A stretch of 42,500 nucleotides of DNA from Symbiodinium natans (GCA_905221605.1 CAJNDS010000890.1:1696119-1738618); one strand, 5' to 3'. Numbered from the stretch's first letter, positions 31,056 through 39,355 are shown. The notes: generated from the sequence alone by a model not told the origin. Translations and numbers: made by a program.

Positions 31056-31148
31056 GTCAGCGTCGTGGCCCTCAGCCTCTCGCGCCTTTTCGGCGAGGCT
31101 GCGGCGCTGAACGACCTGCCCCCCGGAGCCAATAAATATAGGCTCTAG
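31056..31148 (+). CDS. exon-like fragment, unknown protein
   Basis: After CCTTCTCAG the plus frame reads VSVVALSLSRLFGEAAALND then LPPGANKYRL and a TAG at the array edge. Codons for LNDLPPGA recur at 31310-31333, beyond a TTTAGGG array, with only synonymous differences, which is direct support for plus-strand coding at some time. Strong GC3. No family recognised. Confidence 0.45.
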   Translation, partial: VSVVALSLSRLFGEAAALNDLPPGANKYRL

Positions 31149-31309
31149 GGTTTTAGGGTTTAGGGTGGGTTTATAGGGTTTAGGGTTTATAGGGTTTATA
31201 GGGTTTATAGGGTTTAGGGTTTAGGGTTTAGGGTTTAGGGTTTAGGGTTTGGGGTTTAGGGTTTAGGGTTTAGGGTTTAGTAAACGGGTTTAGGGTTTAG
31301 GGTTTAGGG
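31149..31309 (+). repeat. TTTAGGG/TTTATAGGG array
   Basis: TTTATAGGG units then TTTAGGG. It separates the two copies of the LNDLPPGA-coding segment. Confidence 0.96.
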
Positions 31310-31333
31310 CTGAACGACTTGCCCCCTGGAGCT
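31310..31333 (+). repeat. direct repeat, copy 2 (LNDLPPGA codons)
   Basis: CTGAACGACTTGCCCCCTGG then AGCT. It differs from 31107-31130 at three positions, CTG/TTG, CCC/CCT and GCC/GCT, all synonymous. Confidence 0.85.
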
Positions 31334-31800
31334 TCAAAATCAGGGGTGTTCAGGGCTTTAGGGGTTTTAGGGGTAGGGCTTTCGGTGCTTTTGTGGGTGT
31401 TGCTTTTTTCGATAGGTCTCAAGGGTTTCGGGGTTTTGAGAATAAGGCCTTTATTTCATTTTGTTGTATTTTGGGTTATTGTTATGGTTTTAGGGCTTCT
31501 AGGGTTTTGTTATTTGTAAAAGGTTGCTTTTAGTGTTTTTGGTTAAATGGGTTTTCATGGTTTAGTTTTTTTTTTTGGTTGTCAGGGTTCGGTTTTAGGC
31601 CTTTTGTATGGTTTCTTAGGGGCTTAGGTGCTGACTTTAGGGCATCTCGGGCGGGGTTTGCGTGCTAAGGTTTCAGGGTTAAGGGTGGGATTTGGCGGTT
31701 TGAGCACTTTTGGGTTTAGGCGGGTTGAGGGGTTCGGGGATTGAGAGGTTTAGGGCTTAGGGGTTAGGGTGTAGTTTTAGGGTTTAGGTTCTAGACTTAA
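31334..31800 (+). other. T/G-rich decayed sequence
   Basis: Open plus frame to 31519 is strongly hydrophobic (FRALGVLGVGLSVLLWVLLF), as expected from decayed TTTAGGG/T-rich DNA. I do not call a membrane protein. Confidence 0.4.
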
Positions 31801-31834
31801 GGGTTGAGAAGGAGGTGAAGACGAGCGAATTTGA

Positions 31835-32020
31835 TGGGCAGCGTTCTCAGCCCTGGTGGAGCTTCAAAGCTGGAGCACCCCGCCGGATGACTGGCATGAC
31901 ATTCATGGGCGATGCAGTTTCTGCCATGAAGTGTTTGGAAGTTTCGAGCACATCTTTTGGCAATGCGAAGCACGTCCTCCTGGGCTTGCCTTATCGGCCC
32001 CCAGGGATCCCCTGCAGAGC
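31835..32020 (+). pseudogene. non-LTR retrotransposon RT C-terminal zinc knuckle, remnant
   Basis: Plus frame (31835-32017, TAG after) reads WAAFSALVELQSWSTPPDDW, HDIHGR, CSFCHEVFGSFEHIFWQC, EARPPGLALSAPRDPLQSF. The motif CX2CX8HX4C at 31913-31966 matches the C-terminal cysteine-histidine knuckle of non-LTR (LINE-type) reverse transcriptases, and tails with a DPLQ-type sequence follow it in such proteins. No RT catalytic domain is in the window: upstream the frame closes at a TGA (31832). A different frame is open from 31815 to 32087. So this is a short 3' remnant. Family B foldback lies 45 bp downstream. Confidence 0.55.
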
Positions 32021-32065
32021 TTTTAGTGGCCTAGGGGGCGGAGCAGCGCAGAGGATGCCAGATGG

Positions 32066-32213
32066 ACCCCCAATAAAGACCCCCTAAATACTAGGGTTCC
32101 CTTAGAACAAGGACCCCAATAAGGTACCCCCAAAGGTGCCCTATTGGGGCCCTTATTCTAAGGGACCCTAGTACGTGGGGGTCTATCATGCGGGTCCCGT
32201 ATTTACCCCCCCA
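32066..32213. mobile_element. foldback family B, near-perfect palindrome
   Basis: Left arm 32078-32128 and right arm 32135-32183 pair over about 48 bp (GACCCCC, TACTAGGGT, CCCTTAGAA, AAGG, CCCCAATA) around a CCCAAA loop. It contains the same blocks as the other family B copies but as an inverted duplication. Confidence 0.82.
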
Positions 32214-32353
32214 TATCTTCGACACTGGTCGGTTGTCCTGGAGTGGCTGTGGGCGGCACCGCTCTCCTGAGGGAGCTGCTGCCCCTGGTTTAGGGTTTAG
32301 GGTTTAGGGTTTGCCCGAGTGTGGTTGGTCCTGCGCCCTCTGGGTCCTCCTAG

Positions 32354-32524
32354 CCGGAAACAGCAGTCAAAGGAACACAGGAGGAGGTGAAGACGGACTT
32401 ATTTTGTGGAGTTAGGTACGTATGCGGGCGTTGTTCCATATTAGGGTCCCCGATGCTTGGATGTAGACGGGCCTCTGCAGCGCGCTCCAAGCTTGTTCCG
32501 CCTGTGCTGCCCGACATTAGGTGA
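32354..32524 (+). CDS. unknown open frame, cysteine-containing
   Basis: 56 codons after TAG, to TGA: PETAVKGTQEEVKTDLFCGV, RYVCGRCSILGSPMLGCRRA, SAARSKLVPPVLPDIR. It includes a CX5CX2C cluster of unknown meaning. The segment GGAGGTGAAGACG also occurs at 31811, before the RT remnant, so the interval could be bracketed by a short direct repeat. The minus strand is open over 70 codons too (32350-32562). Confidence 0.3.
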   Translation, partial: PETAVKGTQEEVKTDLFCGVRYVCGRCSILGSPMLGCRRASAARSKLVPPVLPDIR

Positions 32525-32564
32525 ATGTAAGGCATCCAGAGAGACGCTCCACGCCCTTTCATTG

Positions 32565-32620
32565 CTACCCTAAGCCCTAAGCCCTAAGCCCTAAACCCAA
32601 AACCCTAAACCCTAAACCGT
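32565..32620 (-). repeat. CCCTAAG/CCCTAAA array
   Basis: Short mixed array. Confidence 0.92.
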
Positions 32621-32696
32621 CAACCCAGTTCTAGCTGCGGTGCGAACCCAAAACTTCGCCCTGGAAGGTTGTCGCTACAACGAAACCTGTTTAGGT
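32619..32696 (+). other. exon-like island
   Basis: VNPVLAAVRTQNFALEGCRY then NETCL, with CCCAGTTCTAG as a possible internal acceptor. Confidence 0.25.
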
Positions 32697-32832
32697 TCAG
32701 GGTTTCGGGTTTAGGGTTTGGGGTTCAGAGTTTAGGGCTTCTGGACTTGGGGTTTGGTTCAGGGTTCAGGGTTCAGGGTTCAGGGTTCAGGGTTTAGGGT
32801 TTAGGGTTTAGGGTTTAGGGTTTAGGGTTTAG
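32697..32832 (+). repeat. TTTAGGG/TTCAGGG array
   Basis: Five TTCAGGG units then TTTAGGG. Confidence 0.94.
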
Positions 32833-32949
32833 AATTTCAGAGACAAGGGTTCAGCGATCCCTTACAAGGTTCTGCAACCCTGAACCCTGAAACACCTGAC
32901 GCTGCTTTGCGAAAAGCCCAGGTTACGGCGCTGGGATGAGGCGCCGCTC

Positions 32950-33100
32950 TTGGGGTTTAGGGTTAGGGGTTTAGGGTTTAGGGTTTAGGATTTAGGGTTC
33001 AGGGTTTAGGGTTAGGGTTTCGGGTTTAGGGTTTAGGGTTAGGGTTTAGGGTTTGGGGTTTAAGGTTTAGGGTTTCGGGTTTAGGGTTTAAAGTTCAGGG
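32950..33100 (+). repeat. TTTAGGG array
   Basis: TTTAGGG with TTAGGG, TTTCGGG and TTTGGGG variants. Confidence 0.94.
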
Positions 33101-33194
33101 GGTTTGCCAGGATTCCCAAGTTTAGGGTTCAAGGCTACACCCTGATCCGACAGCAGCACCCACCGCTTACGGCTACACTGAATCCCTAAGCCCT

Positions 33195-33298
33195 GAACCC
33201 TAGAACCCTAGAACCCTAGAACCCTAAACCCTAAACCCTAAACCCTAAACCCTAAACCCTAAACCCTAAACCCTAAACCCTAAACCCTAAACCCTAAA
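33195..33298 (-). repeat. CCCTAAA array
   Basis: Three CCCTAGAA units then pure CCCTAAA. Confidence 0.96.
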
Positions 33299-33560
33299 AG
33301 TCTACCAAGCAACCTAAAGTCCCGAAAGTCAAATCAATCAAGATCCTTGAAGCGCTAAACCCTAAAAGCCGTAGACCTTAAGGCCCCCCCCCCCCCCCAA
33401 AAGCCCCCCGACCCCTGCTAAGCACAAGAGCACTGAGCCCCCAAACCCAAAGACCTGAAGCCAAAGGCTCTATATAGACTCCAAACCGCTCAACTCCCGA
33501 AGCCTGAAAAATCCCAAAGCCCCCAAAGCCCCCAAAGCCCCTAAACCTGAAAATCCCTGA
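33299..33560. other. unique, Lys/Pro-coding and C-run sequence
   Basis: Plus frame STKQPKVPKVKSIKILEALN (33301-33381) and a 14-nt C run at 33385. A minus frame 33378-33572 is Gly, Phe rich and repeat-like. No gene called. Confidence 0.35.
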
Positions 33561-33564
33561 CCCT

Positions 33565-33815
33565 ACCCCCAAACCCTAAACCCTAAACCCTAAGGCCTAA
33601 ACCCTGAACTCTAAACCCTAAACCCTAAACCCTAAACCGTAAACCCTAAGCCCTAAACCCCAAACCCCAAACCCTAAACCCTAAACCTCAAACCCTAAAC
33701 CCTGAACTCTAAAGCCTAAACCCTAAACCGTAAACCCTAAGCCCCAAACCCCAAACCCCAAACCCCAAACCCTAAACCCCAAACCCTAAGCCCTGTACGC
33801 TAAATCCTAAACCCA
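33565..33815 (-). repeat. CCCTAAA array with duplicated block
   Basis: CCCTAAA, CCCCAAA, CTCTAAA and CCGTAAA. A block (CCTGAACTCTAAA to CCCCAAACCCC) appears twice, at 33603-33680 and 33700-33765. Confidence 0.94.
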
Positions 33816-33836
33816 AAGCCCCCCAGGAGTTCGCGG

Positions 33837-33913
33837 CGCCGTTCAGCACAGCCCCGCTCAGCGGCGGAAGCTGCGAGGCGTCCGAGGGCGGCGAGGCCGG
33901 CCCCGGGGCTTTT
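33837..33913 (+). other. exon-like island
   Basis: After AAGCCCCCCAG, EFAAPFSTAPLSGGSCEASE then GGEAGPGA. Very GC-rich, so open frames are expected. Confidence 0.26.
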
Positions 33914-33924
33914 AACCCTAAATA

Positions 33925-34045
33925 CTAGGGTTTAGGGTTTGGGGTTTAGGGTTTAGGGTTTCGGGTTAGGGTTTGGGGTTTGGGGTTTAGGGTTTGGGGT
34001 TTAGGGTTTCGGGTTAGGGTTTAGGGTTTGGGGTTTCGGGGTGGA
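33925..34045 (+). repeat. TTTAGGG/TTTGGGG array
   Basis: Mixed TTTAGGG, TTTGGGG, TTTCGGG. Confidence 0.93.
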
Positions 34046-34079
34046 GGGGCCGCGGAGGCGTTTAGGGGCTTGGGATTGT

Positions 34080-34340
34080 AACTTTTTGCCACCCTGGAGC
34101 CTGAAGCCTTCAACCCGAAAGCGCTAAAAACCAAAATCGAAGCCGTAGAGCCTAAACCATAAAGCCTTAAACCCCCAGCCCTAAACTCCAAACCCTAAAC
34201 TCCAAACCCTAAGCTCCGAACCCTAAAGTCCAAACCCTAAACCCTACCCCAAAGCCGAAAGCCGAAGGCCTCGATGTCTGACTGCAGGAGCCCTGCATCC
34301 CTGGCCTAAACCTTCTGGGCCTTGGGCTCCACAGGGCATC
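34080..34340. other. decayed CCCTAAA and unique sequence
   Basis: Decayed repeats to 34250 (CTCCAAACCCTAA repeated three times), then 80 bp unique without convincing frame. Confidence 0.5.
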
Positions 34341-34344
34341 TAGG

Positions 34345-34416
34345 GGTTTAGGGTTGGGGTTTAAGGTTTAGGGTTTGGGGTTTAGGGTTTGGGGTCCAGG
34401 GCTTAGGGTTTAGGGT
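34345..34416 (+). repeat. TTTAGGG array
   Basis: Mixed TTTAGGG/TTTGGGG. Confidence 0.9.
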
Positions 34417-34539
34417 ATGCAGCTTATGTTATCAGATTTCGGCAGATTCCGGCATGCAATCAATACCCCAGCGCATTCGCGCATGGCACGGCTCAGCTCC
34501 AAACACGAAGGGGTTTGGGGTTTAGGGTTTACAAGTTAG
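34417..34539 (+). other. exon-like ATG frame
   Basis: MQLMLSDFGRFRHAINTPAH, SRMARLSSKHEG, then repeat translation to a TAG. About 32 non-repeat codons. Confidence 0.28.
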
Positions 34540-34561
34540 GGTTCCAGTGTAAAGAGTGAGA

Positions 34562-34630
34562 GGGGCGAGATCGGCAACACCGCGCGGCTGGCAGGATGGT
34601 AGCTACATGATGATGCGGCCCGAGCACCCC
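34562..34630 (+). other. exon-like island
   Basis: GARSATPRGWQDGSYMMMRP then EHP, up to a CCCTAAA-type array. Confidence 0.24.
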
Positions 34631-34689
34631 AAACCCTAAACCTCAAACCCTAAACCCAAAACCCTAAACCCGAAACCCAAAACCCTAAG

Positions 34690-34773
34690 CAGCCCCAACA
34701 AAAGGTGGTCCTGCAGATGCTCTGCAAACCCCTCGTGGCGCTGCAGGTGGTCTCGGAGGCCCCCTTCTGTTCA
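34690..34773 (+). other. exon-like island
   Basis: 28 open codons QPQQKVVLQMLCKPLVALQV then VSEAPFCS between CCCTAAG and TTTAGGG. Helical and hydrophobic, protein-like. Confidence 0.3.
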
Positions 34774-34849
34774 GGGTTTAGGGTTTAAGGTTTAGGGTTT
34801 AGGTTTTCTGCATGTTTTGGGCTCTGGGTCATTTACAGAACTAGCCCGA

Positions 34850-35035
34850 AGCCCTAAGTCCTGTGCCCTAAACCCCTACATCAACCCTAAGTCCCTAAAC
34901 CCTAAACCCTAAACCCCCAGATAATTATGCCCTAAACCTCAGCCCCAAATATACCCTAAACCCTGAACCCGAAGTCCTAAGTCCCTAAACCCTAAACCCT
35001 TAGTCCCTAAACCCTAAACCCTAGACCCTGGAAAC
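34850..35035 (-). repeat. degenerate CCCTAAA/TCCCTAAA region
   Basis: CCCTAAA with AAGTCCCTAAA 11-mers. Confidence 0.88.
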
Positions 35036-35099
35036 CCTTCCTGCAGTACGGATACTCAGACTACTTAGCCCAGCATCCTCAATCATCCTGGTGGCTTGC

Positions 35100-35395
35100 G
35101 GGTTTGGGTTTTGGGTTTTTGGGTTTAGGGCTTGGGGGTTTTGGGTTTAGGATTTAGGGCTTGGGGTTTAGGGTTTAGGGCTTGGGGGTTAAGGGCGTTC
35201 GGCGTTCGGGTTCAAGCTTTAGGGTTGAAGGCTTTGGGCTTAGGGTTTTAGGGTTCAGTGTCTAGGGTGGAGTCAGGGTTTGGGGTTTCAGGCTTTAGGG
35301 TTCAGGGCTTAGGGTTTAGGGTTGAGGGTTTAGTGTGCAGGGTGGCGTTAGGGTTTGGGGGCTTAGGGCTTTTGAGGTTTAGGGTTTGGGGTTGC
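35100..35395 (+). repeat. degenerate TTTAGGG region
   Basis: CTTGGGG, TTTAGGG and TTCAGGG, heavily decayed. Confidence 0.88.
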
Positions 35396-35444
35396 ATGCT
35401 ATTATGTGGGGACTGCTAGAAGGCTGGCCTCAAGTCCTTTGGTG

Positions 35445-35543
35445 CAATGGTGGGGAGTGCTTGCGATTGCATTTCTAGGAAGCTCTCCGCAACATCAGCA
35501 TATTTTCCACGAACTGCCTTTCTTAGTACACAAGCCTTCTAAC
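35445..35543 (+). other. exon-like island
   Basis: 33 open codons QWWGVLAIAFLGSSPQHQHI then FHELPFLVHKPSN. In the same 800-bp low-repeat stretch as the next two entries. Confidence 0.3.
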
Positions 35544-35602
35544 GCAAAAGAAGTTCAATTAGGGTTTAATTAGGGTGTATAGTTTAGGGTTGAGGGCAGA
35601 TT

Positions 35603-35707
35603 GAAACCAATTTCGTCGGAAAGGCGCTCGATGGAGCTCGCCACTGGTTGTACGAGCCTCCTGTCAGCAGGATTCGTTCTGGAGTCTGGAGTCATCGGGC
35701 TTTCAGG
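35603..35707 (+). other. exon-like island
   Basis: ETNFVGKALDGARHWLYEPP then VSRIRSGVWSHRAFR; another plus frame (ERRSMELATGCTSLLSAGFV) is open too. Confidence 0.28.
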
Positions 35708-35763
35708 AACCCTACACCCTAAGCCCTAAACCCTAAGTCCCCTAAACCCTAAACCCGAAAGCT

Positions 35764-36069
35764 ATGGGGTGTCCTTGTGGGAGAGGGAGGGGGGCCAAAG
35801 GGGGGGCCAGTGCGGTGTCCATTGATTGCAGTGCTCGGCTATGCTGCCACCTCGATGCCTTCATGGCCTATGTTCTCTACACGCAAAAGGGTCAGTCATT
35901 GAGAAGACTAATCATATGCCCTATGCACAAACGTCCGCCCGCTTTCGAGCAAGGTTTTCGGCACGATGCCTTGGGCAAGTGGCCAGTGGTAGAACTGGAT
36001 CCTGACACAGCACTACCCAGGGATTGGCACGACTATGAGGTCGAGAACGATGCGAAGGAGAGTCAATGA
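35764..36069 (+). CDS. unknown protein, 101 codons from ATG
   Basis: MGCPCGRGRGAKGGASAVSI, DCSARLCCHLDAFMAYVLYT, QKGQSLRRLIICPMHKRPPA, FEQGFRHDALGKWPVVELDP, DTALPRDWHDYEVENDAKES, Q, TGA. From about residue 25 on the composition is that of a real protein C-terminus, with an acidic end. ATTGATTGCAG at about 35830 could be a splice acceptor, making the Gly-rich start an intron. No family recognised. It is the longest plus-strand frame with normal composition, and no minus frame of 60 or more codons competes. Confidence 0.5.
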   Translation: MGCPCGRGRGAKGGASAVSIDCSARLCCHLDAFMAYVLYTQKGQSLRRLIICPMHKRPPAFEQGFRHDALGKWPVVELDPDTALPRDWHDYEVENDAKESQ

Positions 36070-36169
36070 ACATCTAGAGTGTTCGTAAGCTGATTAGAGG
36101 ATGCATGGAATCTCAGGAAAGCTTATGGTCATAATCTTATCCCACTCCAAGAAACCCAAATTCCTACAT
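36070..36169. other. unique sequence after the stop
   Basis: AT-richer, non-repetitive, could be 3' untranslated sequence of the preceding frame. No polyadenylation signal that I trust. Confidence 0.3.
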
Positions 36170-36324
36170 TCTAAGACCCTAAGACCCTAAGACCCTAAGA
36201 CCCTAAGACCCTAAGGCCCTAAGACCCTAAGGCCCTAAGACCCTAAGACCCGAAGACCCGAAGACCCTAAGACCCTAAGACCCTATGACCCTAAGACCCT
36301 AAGACCCTAAGACCCTAAGACCCT
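36170..36324 (-). repeat. CCCTAAGA 8-mer array
   Basis: About 19 units of CCCTAAGA with CCCGAAGA, CCCTATGA and CCCTAAGG variants. Same dialect as 9956. Confidence 0.97.
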
Positions 36325-36440
36325 AAACCCTAAACCCTAAACCCTAAACCCTAAACCCTAAACCCTAAACCCTGAACCCTGAACCCTGAACCCTAAACCC
36401 TAAACCCTAAACCCTAAACCCTAAACCCCAAACCCTAAAT
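36325..36440 (-). repeat. CCCTAAA array
   Basis: CCCTAAA with three CCCTGAA. Confidence 0.97.
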
Positions 36441-36905
36441 CATTTTGCATTGTCTTTTTGGCTTCCCGGCCGTTTTGGGGCCTTTTCGGTTGTCCGGTCT
36501 CTCCAGCTAGGCTGCGTTGGCGAACCCTAAGCCCTAAGCCCCAATCCCTATTAAATCCCCTAAGCCCTAAACCCCAAACCCTAGTTAATCCCTCATCTAC
36601 ACGCCTTAAAGCCGAAACCCTAACCCCTACTAAGCCCTGAACCTGCTCCCCTACCTCCGGACTTCCCTCCCGAAACTACTTAACTGCTTCAGAACCCCCC
36701 CCCCCCCCCAGAAAAAACACAGAACTATTCTTCCTTACAAGGGCAATTTGGGGATTACCATTGTCCAAACTCGAAACCCTGAAACCCGAAACCCAAAAGC
36801 AGTCCTTCAGAAAGGTTGGCGGCCCATGGGGTGGCTGGCTGCTGTGCGGAGCGGGGTCCAGAACTGAGCTGCTGTAAACAATGCAGGGCGTGCTGAACAT
36901 GGCTT
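36441..36905. other. unique and decayed CCCTAAG sequence
   Basis: Decayed repeats at 36520-36640 and a C run at 36697-36710. The minus frame 36676-36900 (MFSTPCIVYSSSVLDPAPHS, SQPPHGPPTFLKDCFWVSGF) starts with ATG and has mixed composition, but no motif. Weak gene candidate. Confidence 0.25.
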
Positions 36906-36990
36906 GGGGTTTCGGGTTTAGGGTTTAGGGTTTAGGTTTTAGGGTTTAGGGTTTAGGGTTGGGGGTTTGGGGGTTGGGGGTTGGGGGTTT
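36905..36990 (+). repeat. TTTAGGG array
   Basis: TTTAGGG then GGGTTTGGGGGTT decay. Confidence 0.93.
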
Positions 36991-37200
36991 TGGGCTTGGG
37001 TTGTTCTGTAGAGTGTTCTTTGAAATGGCTTCTGCGTGGATGGTTTCTTCTAAGCGGCTATAGAGACTGAAAAGTTGGTCTACGAAGAGTAAGTCTCCGA
37101 ACCCCCCCCCCCCTCCCCTCCTACCCAAAACAAGGCTCAGATAGGTGATCCTCAATGAATCTATACTAGATGACAACTACCAATCCTTACACTGCCTTGC
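36991..37200. other. unique sequence with C run
   Basis: Minus frame 36946-37176, ATG start, MSSSIDSLRITYLSLVLGRR then QLFSLYSRLEETIHAEAISK after a glycine run from the C tract. The two flanks look protein-like; the C run is at 37104-37116. Weak. Confidence 0.28.
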
Positions 37201-37238
37201 AACCTGAACCCTGAACCCTAAACCCTAAACCCTTGCAG

Positions 37239-37313
37239 AAGCCCCGTTGGTTCTCCACCCTTGGAACGCCCGAAGCCCTACACCTGCAGCTAGGCTGGGC
37301 TTGTCTAGGATGA
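37239..37313 (+). CDS. exon-like fragment with stop
   Basis: After AAACCCTTGCAG, a good acceptor behind a CCCTAAA array, KPRWFSTLGTPEALHLQLGW then ACLG and a TGA. 24 codons. Unknown. Confidence 0.3.
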   Translation, partial: KPRWFSTLGTPEALHLQLGWACLG

Positions 37314-37345
37314 TGCAGGTTTTTTTTTGAAGTTTTGAGGGGTTC

Positions 37346-37430
37346 TAAACCCTAAACCCTAAACCCTAAACCCTAAACCCTAAACCCTAAACCCTAAACC
37401 CTAAACCCTAAACCCTAAACCCTAAACACT
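37346..37430 (-). repeat. CCCTAAA array
   Basis: Pure CCCTAAA. Confidence 0.97.
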
Positions 37431-37458
37431 AAACTCTCTTCAACCCTCGCTTCCTCAG

Positions 37459-37509
37459 GTCCTGCAACAAGCAGTGTCGACCATGCGAAGCTGGCGGCCG
37501 GAAGCTCGG
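37459..37509 (+). other. short exon-like island with strong acceptor
   Basis: CTCTCTTCAACCCTCGCTTC then CTCAG is a textbook pyrimidine tract and acceptor. 51 bp follow (e.g. PATSSVDHAKLAAGSSG) before GTTTAGGG. Confidence 0.3.
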
Positions 37510-37603
37510 GGTTTAGGGTTTAGGGGTTTAGGGTTTGGGGTTTTGGGCGATCAGGGGTTTAGGGTTTAGGGTTTAGGGCTTTGGGGAATCCATGGTTTAG
37601 GGG
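37510..37603 (+). repeat. TTTAGGG-type array
   Basis: TTTAGGG, TTTAGGGG, decayed. Confidence 0.9.
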
Positions 37604-37660
37604 TCATCGGAGCCCTTTGACGAAATTGCCCTGAACCAAGGGGAGAGGTGGGACACATAG
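37604..37660 (+). other. exon-like island
   Basis: SSEPFDEIALNQGERWDT and TAG. Short. Confidence 0.22.
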
Positions 37661-37869
37661 CGCCTCGAAGAGTGAGCCGTTTATGGGATTCCTGGCCCTA
37701 ACCGAAAACCATGAACCCTAAACCCTGAACCCTAAACCTAAACCCTAAAGCCTAAGTGCGTCCTTAGGGGGCGTAGAAACCCCAAACCCCAAACCCAAGG
37801 AAATACAAGGGAATACTTGTAACTTCATCTTTAGTGAGCTTCGAAGGGGAGGAGAAAGATCTCAAAGCC

Positions 37870-38010
37870 TGAGTCGGGGAATGTTGTTTTAGGGGTTAGG
37901 GTTTAGGGTTTTTTCGGGCGGGCTTCAGGTTACAGTCAGGGCTTAGGGGTTTGAGGTTGGAGGCTTAGGGTTTCGGCGTTTAGGGTTCAGGGTTTAGGGT
38001 TGAGGTCTCA
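37870..38010 (+). repeat. decayed TTTAGGG
   Basis: Ends TTGAGGTCTCAAGCCCT, a small inverted junction. Confidence 0.8.
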
Positions 38011-38024
38011 AGCCCTGCGAAACC

Positions 38025-38193
38025 CCAAGCCCTAAACCCTAAACCCTAAACCCTAAACCCTAAACCCTAAACCCTAAACCCTAAACCCTAAACCCCAATC
38101 CCTAATCCCTACACCCTGAACCCTAAACCCTAAACCCTAAACCCTAAACCCTAAACCCTAAACCCTAAACCCTAAACCCTAAACCCTAAACCC
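38025..38193 (-). repeat. CCCTAAA array
   Basis: About 168 bp, nearly pure. Confidence 0.97.
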
Positions 38194-38195
38194 GA

Positions 38196-38264
38196 GACCA
38201 GGCGTCCGGCCAACGCATGCACGGCCGCTCTCTCAAGGAGAGGAATGCCCAGGCCCGCGTTTAG
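38196..38264 (+). other. exon-like island
   Basis: DQASGQRMHGRSLKERNAQA then RV and a TAG, between CCCTAAA and TTTAGGG. Confidence 0.25.
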
Positions 38265-38365
38265 GGTTTAGGGTTTAGGGTTTAGGGTTTAGGATTTAGG
38301 GTTTAGGGTTTAGGGTTTAGGGTTTGGGGTTTAGGGTTTAGGGTTTAGGGTTTAGGGTTTGGGGT
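38259..38365 (+). repeat. TTTAGGG array
   Basis: About 105 bp with a few TTTGGGG. Confidence 0.97.
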
Positions 38366-38499
38366 GCCTCTTCCTTAGCTAACCTATGATTACGAACCCG
38401 GTCTAAACCCTGAACCCTAAACGCTAAACCTCGCAGCAGCTGGGCTCAGGGCAGCACCACCTCTGCCAGTGCCGGCAGTGTGCTCCATAGGGCGAGTGG

Positions 38500-38575
38500 T
38501 TTAGGGTTTAGGGTTTGGGGTTTAGGGTTTAGGGTTTGGGGTTTAGGGTTTGGGGTTTCAGGGTTTAGGGTTCAT
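38500..38575 (+). repeat. TTTAGGG/TTTGGGG array
   Basis: Alternating units. Confidence 0.94.
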
Positions 38576-38581
38576 GCTAGA

Positions 38582-38845
38582 AACCCTAAGCCCCTGAACC
38601 CCCCAAAGCCTCAAGCCCCTAAACCCCTGAACCCCTAAACTCCTAAACCATTAAACTCCTTAAATCCCCTGCACACCCCCTAAACGCCCTAAACGCCCTA
38701 AACGCCCTAAACGCCCTAAACCCCTGAACCCTTAAACCCCCTAAACCCCCGAAACGCCCTAAAGCCTAGACCTCCCAAATGCCCTAAGCCCTAAACCCCA
38801 AACCCTAAACCCTAAACCCTAAACCCCGAACCCCAAACCTTAAAC
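38582..38845 (-). repeat. degenerate CCCTAAA with CCCTAAACG 9-mers
   Basis: Four CGCCCTAAA 9-mers at 38682-38722, CCCCTAAA and CCCTAAA elsewhere. Confidence 0.9.
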
Positions 38846-38847
38846 CC

Positions 38848-38922
38848 GGCCAGGTGGAGGATGACTTGGCTCCAGAAGGCCCGACCCCGATGCGCTGTGA
38901 CTCTGCCAGTCTAGGGGCTTAG
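38848..38922 (+). other. exon-like island
   Basis: GQVEDDLAPEGPTPMRCDSA then SLGA and a TAG. CCCGGCCAG before GTGGAG may be an acceptor. Confidence 0.25.
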
Positions 38923-39000
38923 GGGTTTGGGGCTTACAGGGTTTAGGGTTCAGGGGTTTAGGGTTTAGGGGTTTAGGGGTTTAGGGTTTAGGGTTGATGG
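38915..39000 (+). repeat. TTTAGGG/TTTAGGGG array
   Basis: Mixed 7- and 8-mers. Confidence 0.9.
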
Positions 39001-39149
39001 CTCAGGGCATATAGGGTCGGTTTAGGGCAAGGCTCAGGGGGGCCCCGTCCTTGCTTCGGGGCATTGAGGGGTCAGCCTAGGATGCCCAGTGTTTTCCACA
39101 CGTTTTGTGTTTCCCAGTCCTTTCATAAACGCGACCAGCAGAAGTATCT

Positions 39150-39310
39150 CTAGCTCCCAAACCCTATTCCCTAAACTTTAAAATCCTGAGCCCTACACAC
39201 CCTAAGCCCTCAACCCTCAACCCTCAACCCTAAGCCCTCAACCCCAAACCCTAAACCCTAAACCCTAAACCCTAAACCCAAAACCCTAAACCCTGAACCC
39301 TAAACCCCCT
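39150..39310 (-). repeat. CCCTAAA array
   Basis: CCCTCAA block then CCCTAAA. Confidence 0.93.
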
Positions 39311-39329
39311 GGGGACCCCAGAAGTCCCC

Positions 39330-39355
39330 GATGTCCCTGCGCAGACCGCGAGTTC
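39330..39355 (+). repeat. 26-bp direct repeat, copy 1
   Basis: Begins GATGTCCCTGCGCAG and ends CCGCGAGTTC. Identical to 39492-39517. A CCCTAAA array starts at its last base. Confidence 0.95.

Noticed and set aside
31319-31519. Membrane protein with several transmembrane segments
   Set aside because: Hydrophobicity comes from T/G-rich decayed TTTAGGG; no charged loops or conserved motif.
31811-32396. Target-site duplication (GGAGGTGAAGACG) around the reverse transcriptase remnant and family B copy
   Set aside because: A 13-bp match of a purine-rich string with a near copy also at 20834; too weak to call.
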